Of a DNA stretch of 64,000 bases, positions 33,948-42,524 are shown one piece after another (position 1 is the stretch's first letter; each line of letters begins with the position of its first letter). Source of the stretch: an uncultured Sutterella sp. (lineage in GTDB: Bacteria > Pseudomonadota > Gammaproteobacteria > Burkholderiales > Burkholderiaceae_F); the NCBI GenBank assembly GCA_905202595.1, contig CAJKSP010000005.1:17851-81850 (forward strand), read 5' to 3'. The notes under the pieces are model-generated. The model had not been told where the DNA came from. It did no database searches and saw only the letters and a program-made list of their open reading frames with translations. The position numbers and the translations under genes were made by a program.

Positions 33948-35504
33948 TTAGTCCTTGTAGCCCGTTGCGTACTTGCCGGCCATGTAGCCCGACGTATGCG
34001 CAAAGCCGCAGGCGTTGCCGCCGCAGTAGTAGGCGCCATGCACGCCGGCCACAGTCTCGCCCGCAGCGTAGAGGCCCTTGATGGGCTTCATGTCCCAGCC
34101 GAGCACTTCGAGATGCTCGGTCACGCGGACGCCGCCGCAGGAGAGGTTGTTCCACGGGAACATGCGGATGCAGTAGTAGGGGCCGTCGCCGATCTTCCAC
34201 TGCTGATCCGTACGGCCGAACTGATTGTCGACCTTCGTCTCGACGGCCTTGTTCCAGACTTCAATCTGCTTCTTGAGGCCTTCGAGCTTGATGCCCGTGC
34301 GCTGAGCAAGCTCTTCGATCGTGTTGCACTTCCAAAGGTTCTCGCCCTTGGCAAACTCGTCGTTGACGCGCTGCTCGGTCCAGGAGGGCAGGCCCACAAG
34401 CGCGGAGAGCTTGATGGTCTTGAGCGTGCGGTCCCAGGTCGCCTGGTCGGCGAGCACGTAGTGGCAGCCGTCCGGATTCGAGGCGAGCTTCGGGGTCACG
34501 TGGCAGATGCCTTCCTTTTCCGTCACAAAGCGTTCGCCGTTCTTGTTGATCAGAATGGCGCCCTGATTGGTGAGGAACCACCAACGGCAGTAGGGGCCGT
34601 TGCGGCCGTGCGTCACGATGCCGCACGGATAGGAGGCGATGTACTGCATGTGCGACAGAGGCACGCCCAGGTCGCGCACGGCAATCATCATGGCGCTGCC
34701 GTCGTTGCACGGGCCGCCGATCACGACGCCCTTGCCGGCAACGCTCGGCACCCAGCGGTCGAGCGATTCGGCCGTGCCGGTGATGCCGCCCGTCGCCATA
34801 ATGACGGCCTTCTTCGCGCGGCAGGTGATTTCCTTGCCGTCAGCGCCAGTGCAGCCGACGCCGAGAACCTGATTGTTCTTCTCGTCATAGAAGAAGCGCG
34901 TCAGGCCGCAGCTGTGATGAATCTTGAGCCCGCGCTCGTCGAGCTGCTTCACGAGGACGTCGATGTAGTCGCGGCCCTTGAAGCTCTCCTGGCGGTGAGC
35001 GCGCAGTTCGCTGTGGCCGGCATACTGCTCGAGGTGATGCGGAGCAAGGCCGTGATCCTCAAGCCAGTCGAACGCTTCGCCCGAATGCTTCGTGAAGCAG
35101 TAGACCGGCTCCTTGAGGCTCATGAATTCGCCGTAGGCCATGATGTCGTGAGCAAACTTTTCCCACGTATCCTTCTTGCCTTCGGGATCAGCCTTCTGCA
35201 TCTTCGAGCCGCAGGCGGTGAAGAGGCCGCCGCAGAGGTTCGTCGCCGTGTGATAGGGGCTCGTGCCCTTGTCGAAGATTTCGACCTTGGCGCCGGCATC
35301 GTGCGCCTGGCAGGCGGCCATCATGCCCGCACCGCCGCAGCCGAGAACGACAACGTCGGCTTCCATATCCCACTTGGCGGGAGCGGCATTCGGACGGCTC
35401 GCAGCATGAGCAGCCGAAAGGGGCATCGCAGCGGCGGCAGTGGCGGCGGCACCGGCCGCGGCCTTGCTGAGGAAGCTGCGGCGGGAGAGATCGATCGATT
35501 TCAT
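33948..35504 (-). CDS. Tat-exported FAD-dependent reductase paired with a tetraheme cytochrome
   Basis: 518 residues from the ATG 35504. An ATG at 35510 is only 2 bp from the AAGGAGG ribosome site, whereas 35504 has an 8-bp spacing. A Tat signal (RRSFLSKAA) heads the protein. FAD motifs are DVVVLGCGGAGMMAACQA near 50 and GLYAAGETVAGVHGAYYCGGN near 480. This is the FAD_binding_2 catalytic subunit of flavocytochrome c type reductases. The fumarate-site arginine motif (GxNRLGGN) reads GAYYCGGN, so another unsaturated substrate is likely. The tetraheme cytochrome gene ends 13 bp upstream, so the pair forms a two-gene operon like the two-subunit methacrylate-type reductases. Cys content is unusually high for this family. 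Confidence 0.87.
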   Translation of the reverse strand: MKSIDLSRRSFLSKAAAGAAATAAAAMPLSAAHAASRPNAAPAKWDMEADVVVLGCGGAGMMAACQAHDAGAKVEIFDKGTSPYHTATNLCGGLFTACGSKMQKADPEGKKDTWEKFAHDIMAYGEFMSLKEPVYCFTKHSGEAFDWLEDHGLAPHHLEQYAGHSELRAHRQESFKGRDYIDVLVKQLDERGLKIHHSCGLTRFFYDEKNNQVLGVGCTGADGKEITCRAKKAVIMATGGITGTAESLDRWVPSVAGKGVVIGGPCNDGSAMMIAVRDLGVPLSHMQYIASYPCGIVTHGRNGPYCRWWFLTNQGAILINKNGERFVTEKEGICHVTPKLASNPDGCHYVLADQATWDRTLKTIKLSALVGLPSWTEQRVNDEFAKGENLWKCNTIEELAQRTGIKLEGLKKQIEVWNKAVETKVDNQFGRTDQQWKIGDGPYYCIRMFPWNNLSCGGVRVTEHLEVLGWDMKPIKGLYAAGETVAGVHGAYYCGGNACGFAHTSGYMAGKYATGYKD

Positions 35505-35517
35505 AGTCATAGCCTCC

Positions 35518-35862
35518 TTACTTCGTCGCCTTCATCTGGATGTCAAACGTATGGCAGTCGTTGCATTCAAAGCGGGGCTGCGCATGCATCGAATGGCAGT
35601 TCGTGCAAGCCTGCTCGCCGCGGTGATTGCTATGCGGATTGGGGTTGAGCTTGGCCGTGCGCTCAGCGAGCTTCTGATAGCTCTCGTGGCAGCTGAGGCA
35701 GGTTTCCTTCGCAGGAGCCGTCATCGTCTTGCCCTGGTGGCAGGTCGTGCAGGGCAGGCTCGCATGCGAGCCTGCAGCAGCGGTCGGCGCAGCGGCCTGA
35801 GCGCCTGCAGAAGCGACGGCGAGGCCCATGGCGGCGGCAAGGAGCATCAGTCGGAATTGCAT
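35518..35862 (-). CDS. Small periplasmic tetraheme cytochrome c
   Basis: 114 residues with a signal peptide ending near GAQAAAP. Four heme motifs occur: CTTCH, CLSCH, CTNCH and CNDCH. Extra histidines (GSHASLP, NPHSNHRGE, SMHAQP) could be the distal ligands. This is the cytochrome c3 / FccA N-terminal-domain type (Cytochrom_c3_2) that feeds electrons to a flavin subunit. GAGGAGA lies 9 bp before the ATG. The frame is open far upstream to 36312 but that part has no coding character. It is the first gene of the operon, 13 bp before the flavoprotein; electrons would come from a membrane quinol dehydrogenase encoded elsewhere. Confidence 0.92.
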   Translation of the reverse strand: MQFRLMLLAAAMGLAVASAGAQAAAPTAAAGSHASLPCTTCHQGKTMTAPAKETCLSCHESYQKLAERTAKLNPNPHSNHRGEQACTNCHSMHAQPRFECNDCHTFDIQMKATK

Positions 35863-36402
35863 GATGTAGGTTCTCCTCTCTTGGGGTCTGTATAGGGTTG
35901 TGGTTTTGATTCCGTCGGCGCCGTCTCTCAGGAGGCAGCCAGAAGCAGAAGGACTGCAGAGCCCTTCGATCATCTGTCCGCCTGCGATCGGATTAGACAG
36001 CGCTGAAAGAACGTTCTCAAGAATAGGACTCAGCCGGCAGGCTCTCAACCTACTTTGGTATAGGATCAGCTGACGATTCGATGCACAGAGGCAAAAGGCG
36101 TCGCCCTGGCAGGCTTCTTTGTCCGGCGCCCCGCTGCCGACATCATTCAATGCCTGTGAATTCAAGACCTTCTCCCGGAATTTAATTGCTGAAGAAGCGC
36201 CCACTTCAAACCTTATTTCTATTCTCGTGCGGCAGGAAGGCCCGAAGAAGCATCCTCTCGGAAGACTCTGCGGCGCAGCGATCTCAAAGCTTCTGCTGCC
36301 TGTGAAGCCCATCCGAACGCATAGCCCTTAAACCGATAACAAAAGAGAATCAAGCAGATATCAGCGTTCTCCGCTGCGAGAAGGCGCTGAAGAATCGCCC
36401 CT
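35863..36402. other. Long intergenic region before the cytochrome operon
   Basis: No gene is supported in these 540 bp. It is A+T-richer than the surroundings and should contain the promoter of the minus-strand cytochrome/flavoprotein operon. I see no FNR-type TTGAT-N4-ATCAA site and no clear sigma-70 promoter. Short open frames here look like chance. Confidence 0.4.
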
Positions 36403-36445
36403 AAAAAAAAGCTCGGCCCCTTCGCCTAAGCGAAGGAGCCGAGCT
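36403..36445 (-). terminator. Rho-independent terminator of the FMN/FAD reductase gene
   Basis: AGCTCGGC-C-CCTTCGC pairs with GCGAAGG-A-GCCGAGCT around CTAA; on the minus strand it is followed by T8. Confidence 0.92.
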
Positions 36446-36502
36446 GCCTAAGAAAGCGGACGGCTGGCGAAGGCTCAGCCTTCGCCTGCCTCGCACCCTG
36501 CG

Positions 36503-38305
36503 CTACTTGATTTCAGCCGCAGCGGATTCTGCCGACACCACGCCGGAAATAATGGCCCAGGAGTTCATCATGGCCGTCAGAGAATCGGCGCCATTCGCCC
36601 CGCCAACAACGCAGCCTGCACCATAAAGCCCCGGGATGGGCTTGCCAGCCTTGTCGAGAATGTGCAGCTTCTCGTCTGCCTTGAGGCCGCCGAGCGTCGT
36701 CTGATAGCGCACCTTCTGCTCGACGATGTACCACGGGCCTTCGCCGAGGCCGCCGGAAAGCTTGCGGCCGAAGTCGGCGTCCTTGCCGGCTTTGACCATC
36801 TCGTTCCAATGCTTGACAGTCTTCTGCAGGCCGGCCGGATCGATCCCCATGGCCTTGGCCGCCTCATCGAGGTTGGCCGAGGTGGCCATGACCGGACGGC
36901 CGTTGTTGACGATCTTCGTCCAGGCCATGAGCGAATCGGCGGTCGGCACCAGCTTGTCCTCGAGGGACTTGTCCGTATAGGCCTTCCAGGCGTTGGCATC
37001 CATGACGATGTACATGATCGAGCCGGGCTGCTCGATCGTCTTTTCAGTGAGCACGCCGAGCTCAGCATTTTCATCGACGAATCGGCTGCCGTCGCGATTC
37101 ACGTAGATGGCGCCCGTCTTCTTCATCGTATCGGTTGAAGAAGCCGTTGCCGCCAGGCCGTGATGCGGACGAGTCTCCACGCCCTGCGGATACATCTTCA
37201 CGAGATCGAGGTTGATCGTGCCTGCACCGATCTTCGTCGCCATCTTGAAGCCGTCGCCGGTCTCGCCGTCCACGCCGTAGAAGAGGTAGCTCTTCATCTT
37301 CTCCGGCAGCATCGACTGGTCAGCGCCGTAGCCGCCCGAAGCCAGAATGACGGCCTTCGAGGTGAGCTCGACCGTGTTGCCGTCTTTGTCCGTCGCCTTC
37401 ACGCCGACGACTCGTCCGCTCTGATCCTGAATGAGAGACTGCGCACGAGTCTGCAGCATGAGCTTGCCGCCCATGCCGAGGAACTTTTCGCGCATGAGGT
37501 TCAGATAGTTGACAGAACGGCCTTCAACGCCGAGCTGCCGGTTGGCGGAATGATCCGGATACTGCGTAGCGGCAGGGCCGTACGGAATCTTCAGATCGCT
37601 GATGAGCCAGTCAACAACGCCGCCTGCACGCTCCGTCGCCATTTTGACGAGCACGGGGTCGTTCTTGTTCTTGCCCACGCGGAACATGTCCTTCGCGGCC
37701 AGCTCAGGGCTGTCCTTCGTCTCATGCATCACATCCCGCTGGTATTTCGAGCCCGTTGCAATGAGCGTGCCGGCATTGAGCACCGTCGCACCGCCGATCG
37801 TCGGCATCTTCTCGATGAGGATGACCGACTTGCCGAGCGTTTCAGCCTTGACGGCAGCAGAGATGCCAGAGCCGCCCGCACCGACGACCACAATGTCGGC
37901 ATTCTCGCGAATGAGCTTCGGGGCCGCCTTCTTCTTCACCACAGCCACGGCAAATGCAGCGGGATCGCCGCCGGCTGCCTTGATGGCATTGGCAACAGCT
38001 TCCTTAATGCCGTTCGTCGTCAGCGTCGCGCCGGCCACGGCATCCACCGCCGTGCTCTGCGCTGCAGCAATGGCTGCAGGCACCTCCGCGAGCGCAGCAT
38101 CCGAAATGCCGGCCGTTTCGCCATGCTTCACGACCTTGACCGTAGCAATCTTGCCGCCCTGAATGGTCATCTCGACGGCAATCGCGCCGTTGCGTCCCTG
38201 GCCTTCTCCGGCGTAAGTGCCGTCCTTCATCTGCGCGGCAGCTGCCGAACCGGCCAGTGCGGCAGAAACAGCGAGAGCAGCCATCGCTTTGGCAATCTTT
38301 CTCAT
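36503..38305 (-). CDS. Periplasmic FMN-binding/FAD-dependent reductase (flavocytochrome/urocanate-reductase-like)
   Basis: 600 residues from ATG 38305 with AAAGGAG 9 bp upstream; the open frame to 38506 is not coding-like. A Sec signal peptide ends near GSAAAAQ. Residues 25-105 form an FMN_bind domain with VDAVAGATLTTNGI, the motif whose Thr covalently carries FMN. An FAD_binding_2 domain follows (DIVVVGAGGSGISAAVKAE near 135; GLYGAGCVVGGANGADS near 565). This architecture is that of Shewanella urocanate reductase UrdA and relatives, in which covalent FMN replaces hemes as electron relay. The fumarate/urocanate C-terminal Arg position (GxNRLGG) reads GADSLTA, and the HHTMGGV position reads YQTTLGGL. 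The substrate is therefore not predictable. Confidence 0.85.
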   Translation of the reverse strand: MRKIAKAMAALAVSAALAGSAAAAQMKDGTYAGEGQGRNGAIAVEMTIQGGKIATVKVVKHGETAGISDAALAEVPAAIAAAQSTAVDAVAGATLTTNGIKEAVANAIKAAGGDPAAFAVAVVKKKAAPKLIRENADIVVVGAGGSGISAAVKAETLGKSVILIEKMPTIGGATVLNAGTLIATGSKYQRDVMHETKDSPELAAKDMFRVGKNKNDPVLVKMATERAGGVVDWLISDLKIPYGPAATQYPDHSANRQLGVEGRSVNYLNLMREKFLGMGGKLMLQTRAQSLIQDQSGRVVGVKATDKDGNTVELTSKAVILASGGYGADQSMLPEKMKSYLFYGVDGETGDGFKMATKIGAGTINLDLVKMYPQGVETRPHHGLAATASSTDTMKKTGAIYVNRDGSRFVDENAELGVLTEKTIEQPGSIMYIVMDANAWKAYTDKSLEDKLVPTADSLMAWTKIVNNGRPVMATSANLDEAAKAMGIDPAGLQKTVKHWNEMVKAGKDADFGRKLSGGLGEGPWYIVEQKVRYQTTLGGLKADEKLHILDKAGKPIPGLYGAGCVVGGANGADSLTAMMNSWAIISGVVSAESAAAEIK

Positions 38306-38410
38306 CGAACTATCTCCTTTGTCGAGGCGCAAAGAGGCCTGCGCCCCTTTTTTGGTCTTTTGTGCGCTGCAGGCTGCTGCGCTCAGGGCATTCAGCAGCC
38401 TGCCTTTCTT
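38306..38410 (-). promoter_or_regulatory. Structured 5' leader of the FMN/FAD reductase gene
   Basis: GCAGGCTGCTG (38368-38378) and CAGCAGCCTGC (38393-38403) form an 11-bp perfect inverted repeat in the likely leader, and a smaller GGCGCA/TGCGCC hairpin lies closer to the gene. A TATATT element (about 38415-38420, minus strand) could be the -10. The leader may be regulatory, but no known riboswitch is recognised. Confidence 0.35.
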
Positions 38411-38570
38411 TACAAAATATACGCCTTTCGACCTAGATCTGACTCCGTCCTGGAGATGAGGCTTTGAGTCCAGAGACAAGTTTGAAGCAGCTTGCGCTGA
38501 ATACAAGGCAGCGCTTAGAAATCGGCAACGGCAGCCCGACGGGAAGGACAGTCAAGAAGCTCTGCAAAGC

Positions 38571-38640
38571 AAAAAGCGCCGCAGCCGCTGCATTCCTGCC
38601 GCCCCGATTAGAGGCGCCGAAAAGCAGCGGCTGCGGCGCT
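38571..38640 (-). terminator. Rho-independent terminator of the HU/IHF-like gene
   Basis: AGCGCCGCAGCCGCTGC and GCAGCGGCTGCGGCGCT form a 17-bp perfect stem over a 32-nt loop. On the minus strand T5 follows directly. It lies 46 bp after the gene stop. Confidence 0.8.
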
Positions 38641-38686
38641 TGGACTTAGTGCACGGCCTGCACAGATCGAGCCCAGTAGCGCCCGA

Positions 38687-39013
38687 TCACTTATCGTCGG
38701 TCTTGTCCTTTGACCGATCGACGCGCTCTGCCAAAAGCTTTCCCGCCTTGAAATAAATGCGGGCGCGGGCCGACGCGCGCACGAGCGTGCCGTCCTGAGG
38801 ATTGCGCGCCATGCGCTCTTCGAACACTTTGGCGCCGAAGCTGCCGAAGCCGCGAATTTCCACGCGGCCGCCTGCAGCGAGCCAGTCCGTCAAGCCTCCG
38901 CACAGAGAACGGATGGCTCTTGAACCTTCTTGCTCGGAAAGCGTCAGCCCTTTGCTGAGCACGAGTCGGCCGAATTCGGCCTGAAGCTGGCGAGAGGTGA
39001 TGATCTCGGGCAT
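38687..39013 (-). CDS. HU/IHF-family DNA-binding protein
   Basis: 108 residues. The HU/IHF fold is visible: helical N-terminus (QLQAEFGRLVLSKGLTLSEQEGSRAI quoted by its ends), then VEIRGFGSFGAKVFEERMARNP near 50 and ARIYFKAGKLLAERV near 85. GFGSF and the ARNPQDG arm are the family signature; the arm has RNPQ where most have RNPxTG. It looks closest to IHF beta, but the N-terminus deviates from IhfB and the C-terminal DRSKDKTDDK tail is extra. It bends DNA in the nucleoid. The gene stands alone between two terminated genes; a separate HU gene is at 49925. Confidence 0.88.
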   Translation of the reverse strand: MPEIITSRQLQAEFGRLVLSKGLTLSEQEGSRAIRSLCGGLTDWLAAGGRVEIRGFGSFGAKVFEERMARNPQDGTLVRASARARIYFKAGKLLAERVDRSKDKTDDK

Positions 39014-39067
39014 GGCAAGAATGGATGAGTTCGTTGCTGACCCGAAGACTATACCGGAAGCTGCGCC

Positions 39068-39811
39068 TCAGCGCGCAGACTTTGTCCGAGCGAATTCTCC
39101 CGCCGCCTTCACGAGCGCATTGAAGAGCGCCTGGGCCTCGGGATGCGCTGCCGAGAGCATTTCCGGATGCCACTGCACGCCGAGCCAGAACGGCAGCGTC
39201 TTTGACGAGAAGCCTTCATAAACGCCGTCCTCGGAGCAGACAGCCTCGAGCCGGTCGTCCAGTCCGAGAGACTTGACGCACTGATGATGGTGCGAATTCG
39301 TCTGCATCGCGCGCTTGCCGCTGCAGCCCGTGACGCGGGCAAGAAGCGAATCCGGCTCCACATCGACGCTGTGCGTCGTCACTTCGTACGGCGCCGTCTG
39401 GCTGTGGCGCTCGTTGGGAATGCCCAGATCCGTCGGGATGTCCTGCCACATGGCGCCGCCGCCGTCAACCGCCATCACCTGGCAGCCGCGGCAGATGCCG
39501 AGCACCGGCATCTTGGCCTCGCGAGCACGGCGCGCAAAGTAGAAGTCCATGCGTTCGCGCTCAGCCAGAATTTCGCCGCACGACGGCCGCTTCGCCTCGC
39601 CGTAGCGGGCCGGATCGACATCCGCGCCTCCGGTGATGAGAAGGCCGTCGGCGCGTTCGAAGAGCCACGCCCAGTCGCAGTCCTCAGCATCGATCGGGAT
39701 CATGATCGGCAGACCGCCCGCACGAGTGATGGACATAAGGTACTGGCGGCGCAGGCCAATGCAGGATTCGTTTTCCCGCAGGTCGCTCGCAACAAGAATG
39801 ACGGGCTTCAT
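39068..39811 (-). CDS. Gamma-glutamyl-gamma-aminobutyrate hydrolase-like class I glutamine amidotransferase (peptidase C26)
   Basis: 247 residues from ATG 39811; 14 in-frame upstream codons are not family-like. Nucleophile elbow MPVLGICRGCQVMAVDGGG near residue 105, the oxyanion stretch LLITGGADVDPARYGE near 65, and the catalytic His/Glu in FWLGVQWHPEM near 215 are all present. PuuD and related C26 enzymes hydrolyse gamma-glutamyl amides in polyamine or amino-acid catabolism in the cytoplasm. No puu genes adjoin, so the substrate is uncertain. The HHHQ segment (NSHHHQCVKSLG) near 182 is also typical of the family. Confidence 0.9.
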   Translation of the reverse strand: MKPVILVASDLRENESCIGLRRQYLMSITRAGGLPIMIPIDAEDCDWAWLFERADGLLITGGADVDPARYGEAKRPSCGEILAERERMDFYFARRAREAKMPVLGICRGCQVMAVDGGGAMWQDIPTDLGIPNERHSQTAPYEVTTHSVDVEPDSLLARVTGCSGKRAMQTNSHHHQCVKSLGLDDRLEAVCSEDGVYEGFSSKTLPFWLGVQWHPEMLSAAHPEAQALFNALVKAAGEFARTKSAR

Positions 39812-39956
39812 GATGAGGCAGTTCCTTTGAGTGCTGTTGTCAGAAAAGCGCAAAGCGCATCAGCCGCCGGCGCATCCAAGACAAGCATCGGAGCGGCGGC
39901 GCGCTTTGTCCGAGCGAACAAGTGTAGCGGGACGCCTGCGCGCCGTCGGTGCTCGT

Positions 39957-39993
39957 AAAAAAGCCCGCACCGGACAAACAGCGGAGCGGGCTT
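39957..39993 (-). terminator. Rho-independent terminator of the phosphate transporter gene
   Basis: AAGCCCGC pairs with GCGGGCTT; on the minus strand T6 follows. It lies 28 bp after the stop. Confidence 0.85.
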
Positions 39994-40021
39994 GATCTCG
40001 ATGAAGCGCAGAGGCTTTCCG

Positions 40022-42280
40022 CTAGGCCGCCGTTCCCGGCGACGGGCTGTCCGCGCGAGGCGCATTGGCCGCCTGAACGCGGCCGGTCTGGCCTTGCAGC
40101 TCCAGCTCGGACTGCAGCAGCTTCACCATCATGTAGCGATTGAGCATCTCTCGTGCGAAAAGCAGGTAGCCGAGATAGAGCTCGCTCTTGCGAAGCGAAA
40201 TCTTCTCGATGCCGATCTGCTCCAGAAAGCCCTTCTGCGCATCTTCAAGGAGGGAAAGAATCCGCGTGCACTTCGCAGGCGCAAAGCCGTCGCGCACCGC
40301 CTTGATGTCTCGGGCAAGCAGAATCGTGTTCTCGCGCATCTGCCCCTTGAAGGGCGAATGGCTGTTGGCCACATAGTTTTCCGTGACGCCGATCTGGTCG
40401 CGCAGCGAATGGCTCACTTCCTTCATGTTCGTGAAGGCGCGGTAATAGAAGTTGCGGGCATCGCGGTCGGCCTTCGTGCCGCCGCCCTCAAGCGCCATGC
40501 TGTAGTAGTCGCCGCGCCGCATCGTCGTCTCGTCATACAGCGCCACCGCTTCGCTCTTGAGCTTCTTGAGCGTGCCGAGGTCCTCGGCGATGAAGGCTTC
40601 AAGGCCGTCCGCAAAGATGGAAAGCGTCCGATCCAGGTTGCGGTCCACCGACGTCGTCAGCAATTCGCGAATGGCCATGCGGTCGCCGCGATCCACCTGC
40701 TTGGCTTCGGACGTCTCATCCTTCTCTTCCTTGGCAAAGAAGTTCGAGCGCACGATGACGAAGAGCGCAAACACCATGCCGATGAGCATGGCCGGCTTGC
40801 CGAGCCAAATGAAGATCGCGCAGACGAGGCCGCAGGCAGCCGCTGCCGAAATGGCGGTGAGGAACCAGCCCGAAATCACAGTGAGAACGCCGGAAATGCG
40901 ATACACCGCGCTTTCTCGGTCCCAGGCGCGATCGGCAAGCGACGAGCCCATGGCGACCATGAAGGTGACGTAGGTCGTCGAAAGCGGCAGCTGCAGGCTC
41001 GTCGCCGAAGCAATGAGCGCGGCGGCAAGCACGAGATTCGAGCTAGCCCGCACTTCGTCGAAGGCTGCTTCTGCCGCGCGGGTCTTTTCGCGCGGCATGA
41101 CGAAGCGCGTATCGATGGCCGAGAAGAGCGAAGCGGGAAGAATCTGGTGAATGAGGCTGTTGGCGCGGATGGCGCTGCGCACGATGAAGCGCGCCGGAAG
41201 GGAGGAGCCGAACTGCTCCTTGCCGCCTCGTGCAGACGACGCCAGATTGACGGATGTGCGGATCACGCGGTGCGCCTTCTTGGAAAACCACAGCGTCAGG
41301 CACATCACGACGCCGGAAAGCGCGAGAAGAATGGTCGGCGTCGTCTTCACCGAGCGAAGCCCTTCCATCGTGAAGGCAGCGGGATCGGCGCCAGGAGACG
41401 CCGCAAAAATGGTGAAGCTGTCGAGCGCGGCAATCGGCACGCCGACGAAGTTCACGAGGTCGTTGCCGGCGAAGGCAAAGGCCAGAGCGAACGTGCCGGC
41501 AAGAATGATGAAGGGGAAGACGTTTGCCTTGAGAAAAAGAATCGCCGCCTGAAAAAGAATCGTAAAGCCAACGAAGAGCGCGAGGAGAATGGGCTGCGTA
41601 TGAGCATCGATCCAGGCGATCCATTCGGGATGCATGAAGGAGGCCCCGCTCGCGCCCTTCATGACGAGGAAGTAGAGAATGGCAGTGAGCGATGCACCGC
41701 CGTAAATGCCGCCGAAGATGCGGTATGTCCTCTCGTAGCGGAAGGAAAAGATCAGGCGAAGCAGGTATTGAACGACCAGGCCAGCAAAAAAGGCGACGAC
41801 CACGGAAACGAGAATGCCCATGATCATCGCAAGCGCTTTGCCTGAATTGACGTAGAGCCCGAGGTCGGACAAGGGCTCTGACGTATTCCAGACCTTGTAG
41901 CAGGCCATGGCGACCGTGCCGCCCAAAAGCTCGAAGATGATGGAGACCGTCGTGGACGTCGGCAGTCCGAGCGAATTGAAGGCGTTGAGCAGCAGAACGT
42001 CTGTCACCATGACGGCGCAGAAGACGAGCATCACTTCCTGAAATGTCAGCTTTTCAGGCACGAGCACGCCCGTTTTGGCGACTTCCATCATGCCGGAGCT
42101 GAAGGTTGCGCCCAAGAGCACGCCGGCGCTCGCCACCCCCATGATGATCCAGAAAGGCGCCGCTCGGCAGCCGACGGCGGAATTGAGGAAGTTCACGGCG
42201 TCGTTGCTCACGCCGACGAACAGATCGCAGATGGCCAGCGCAGCAAGCAGCGCCAGCACGGCATATATGAAGGAGTCCAT
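40022..42280 (-). CDS. PiT-family inorganic phosphate transporter with C-terminal PhoU-like region
   Basis: 752 residues. PiT signatures appear in both repeats: FVGVSNDAVNFLNSAVG and NAFNSLGLPTSTTVSII in the first 130 residues, FAGNDLVNFVGVPIAA near 275 and QLPLSTTYVTFMVAMG near 430. Some 10-12 membrane helices are spread over residues 1-520, with a loop insertion between them. Residues about 540-730 are soluble and helical (RELLTTSVDRNLDRTLS, KLKSEAVALYDETTMRRGDYY) and resemble a PhoU-like four-helix domain. PiT carriers import phosphate with H+ or Na+. The fused domain is often a separate gene in other bacteria and may control uptake. The start is the ATG at 42280. Confidence 0.88.
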   Translation of the reverse strand: MDSFIYAVLALLAALAICDLFVGVSNDAVNFLNSAVGCRAAPFWIIMGVASAGVLLGATFSSGMMEVAKTGVLVPEKLTFQEVMLVFCAVMVTDVLLLNAFNSLGLPTSTTVSIIFELLGGTVAMACYKVWNTSEPLSDLGLYVNSGKALAMIMGILVSVVVAFFAGLVVQYLLRLIFSFRYERTYRIFGGIYGGASLTAILYFLVMKGASGASFMHPEWIAWIDAHTQPILLALFVGFTILFQAAILFLKANVFPFIILAGTFALAFAFAGNDLVNFVGVPIAALDSFTIFAASPGADPAAFTMEGLRSVKTTPTILLALSGVVMCLTLWFSKKAHRVIRTSVNLASSARGGKEQFGSSLPARFIVRSAIRANSLIHQILPASLFSAIDTRFVMPREKTRAAEAAFDEVRASSNLVLAAALIASATSLQLPLSTTYVTFMVAMGSSLADRAWDRESAVYRISGVLTVISGWFLTAISAAAACGLVCAIFIWLGKPAMLIGMVFALFVIVRSNFFAKEEKDETSEAKQVDRGDRMAIRELLTTSVDRNLDRTLSIFADGLEAFIAEDLGTLKKLKSEAVALYDETTMRRGDYYSMALEGGGTKADRDARNFYYRAFTNMKEVSHSLRDQIGVTENYVANSHSPFKGQMRENTILLARDIKAVRDGFAPAKCTRILSLLEDAQKGFLEQIGIEKISLRKSELYLGYLLFAREMLNRYMMVKLLQSELELQGQTGRVQAANAPRADSPSPGTAA

Positions 42281-42454
42281 GCTTGGGTGAAGGGAAAGAT
42301 CGGTCGAAATTCCGAGCCGTCAGCCGCCCTCTGAAATTGGGAAGCCTGTCATTGTAAAGGATGGGATTTTTTGCGCGAATTAATCCGCAGAAGTACTTCT
42401 TTAGGAGAACGTGCTTGGAACCCAAAGCGCTTTCGAAGCGCGCCCCTCGACATG

Positions 42455-42487
42455 AAAATCGGCCGCTTCTTTTAAGGAAGCGGCCGA
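42455..42487 (-). terminator. Rho-independent terminator of the MFS gene
   Basis: TCGGCCGCTTC and GAAGCGGCCGA form an 11-bp stem; on the minus strand TTTTC follows. It begins 38 bp after the MFS stop. Confidence 0.85.
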
Positions 42488-42524
42488 CTTGTCCGTGCTG
42501 AAAGGCTCATGCGGACTGCAGGCG

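Noticed and set aside
33891..35648. 585-codon open frame antisense to the Tat flavoprotein
   Set aside because: Shadow of a confidently identified gene; it also runs through the terminator at 33863-33890 region and into the cytochrome gene.
36119..36331. 70-codon plus-strand ORF between the cytochrome operon and the FMN/FAD reductase
   Set aside because: No motif, no ribosome site and atypical composition; treated as chance.
39992..41845. 617-codon open frame antisense to the phosphate transporter
   Set aside because: Extremely Arg/Glu/His-rich with no hydrophobic core, as expected from antisense of a membrane protein.
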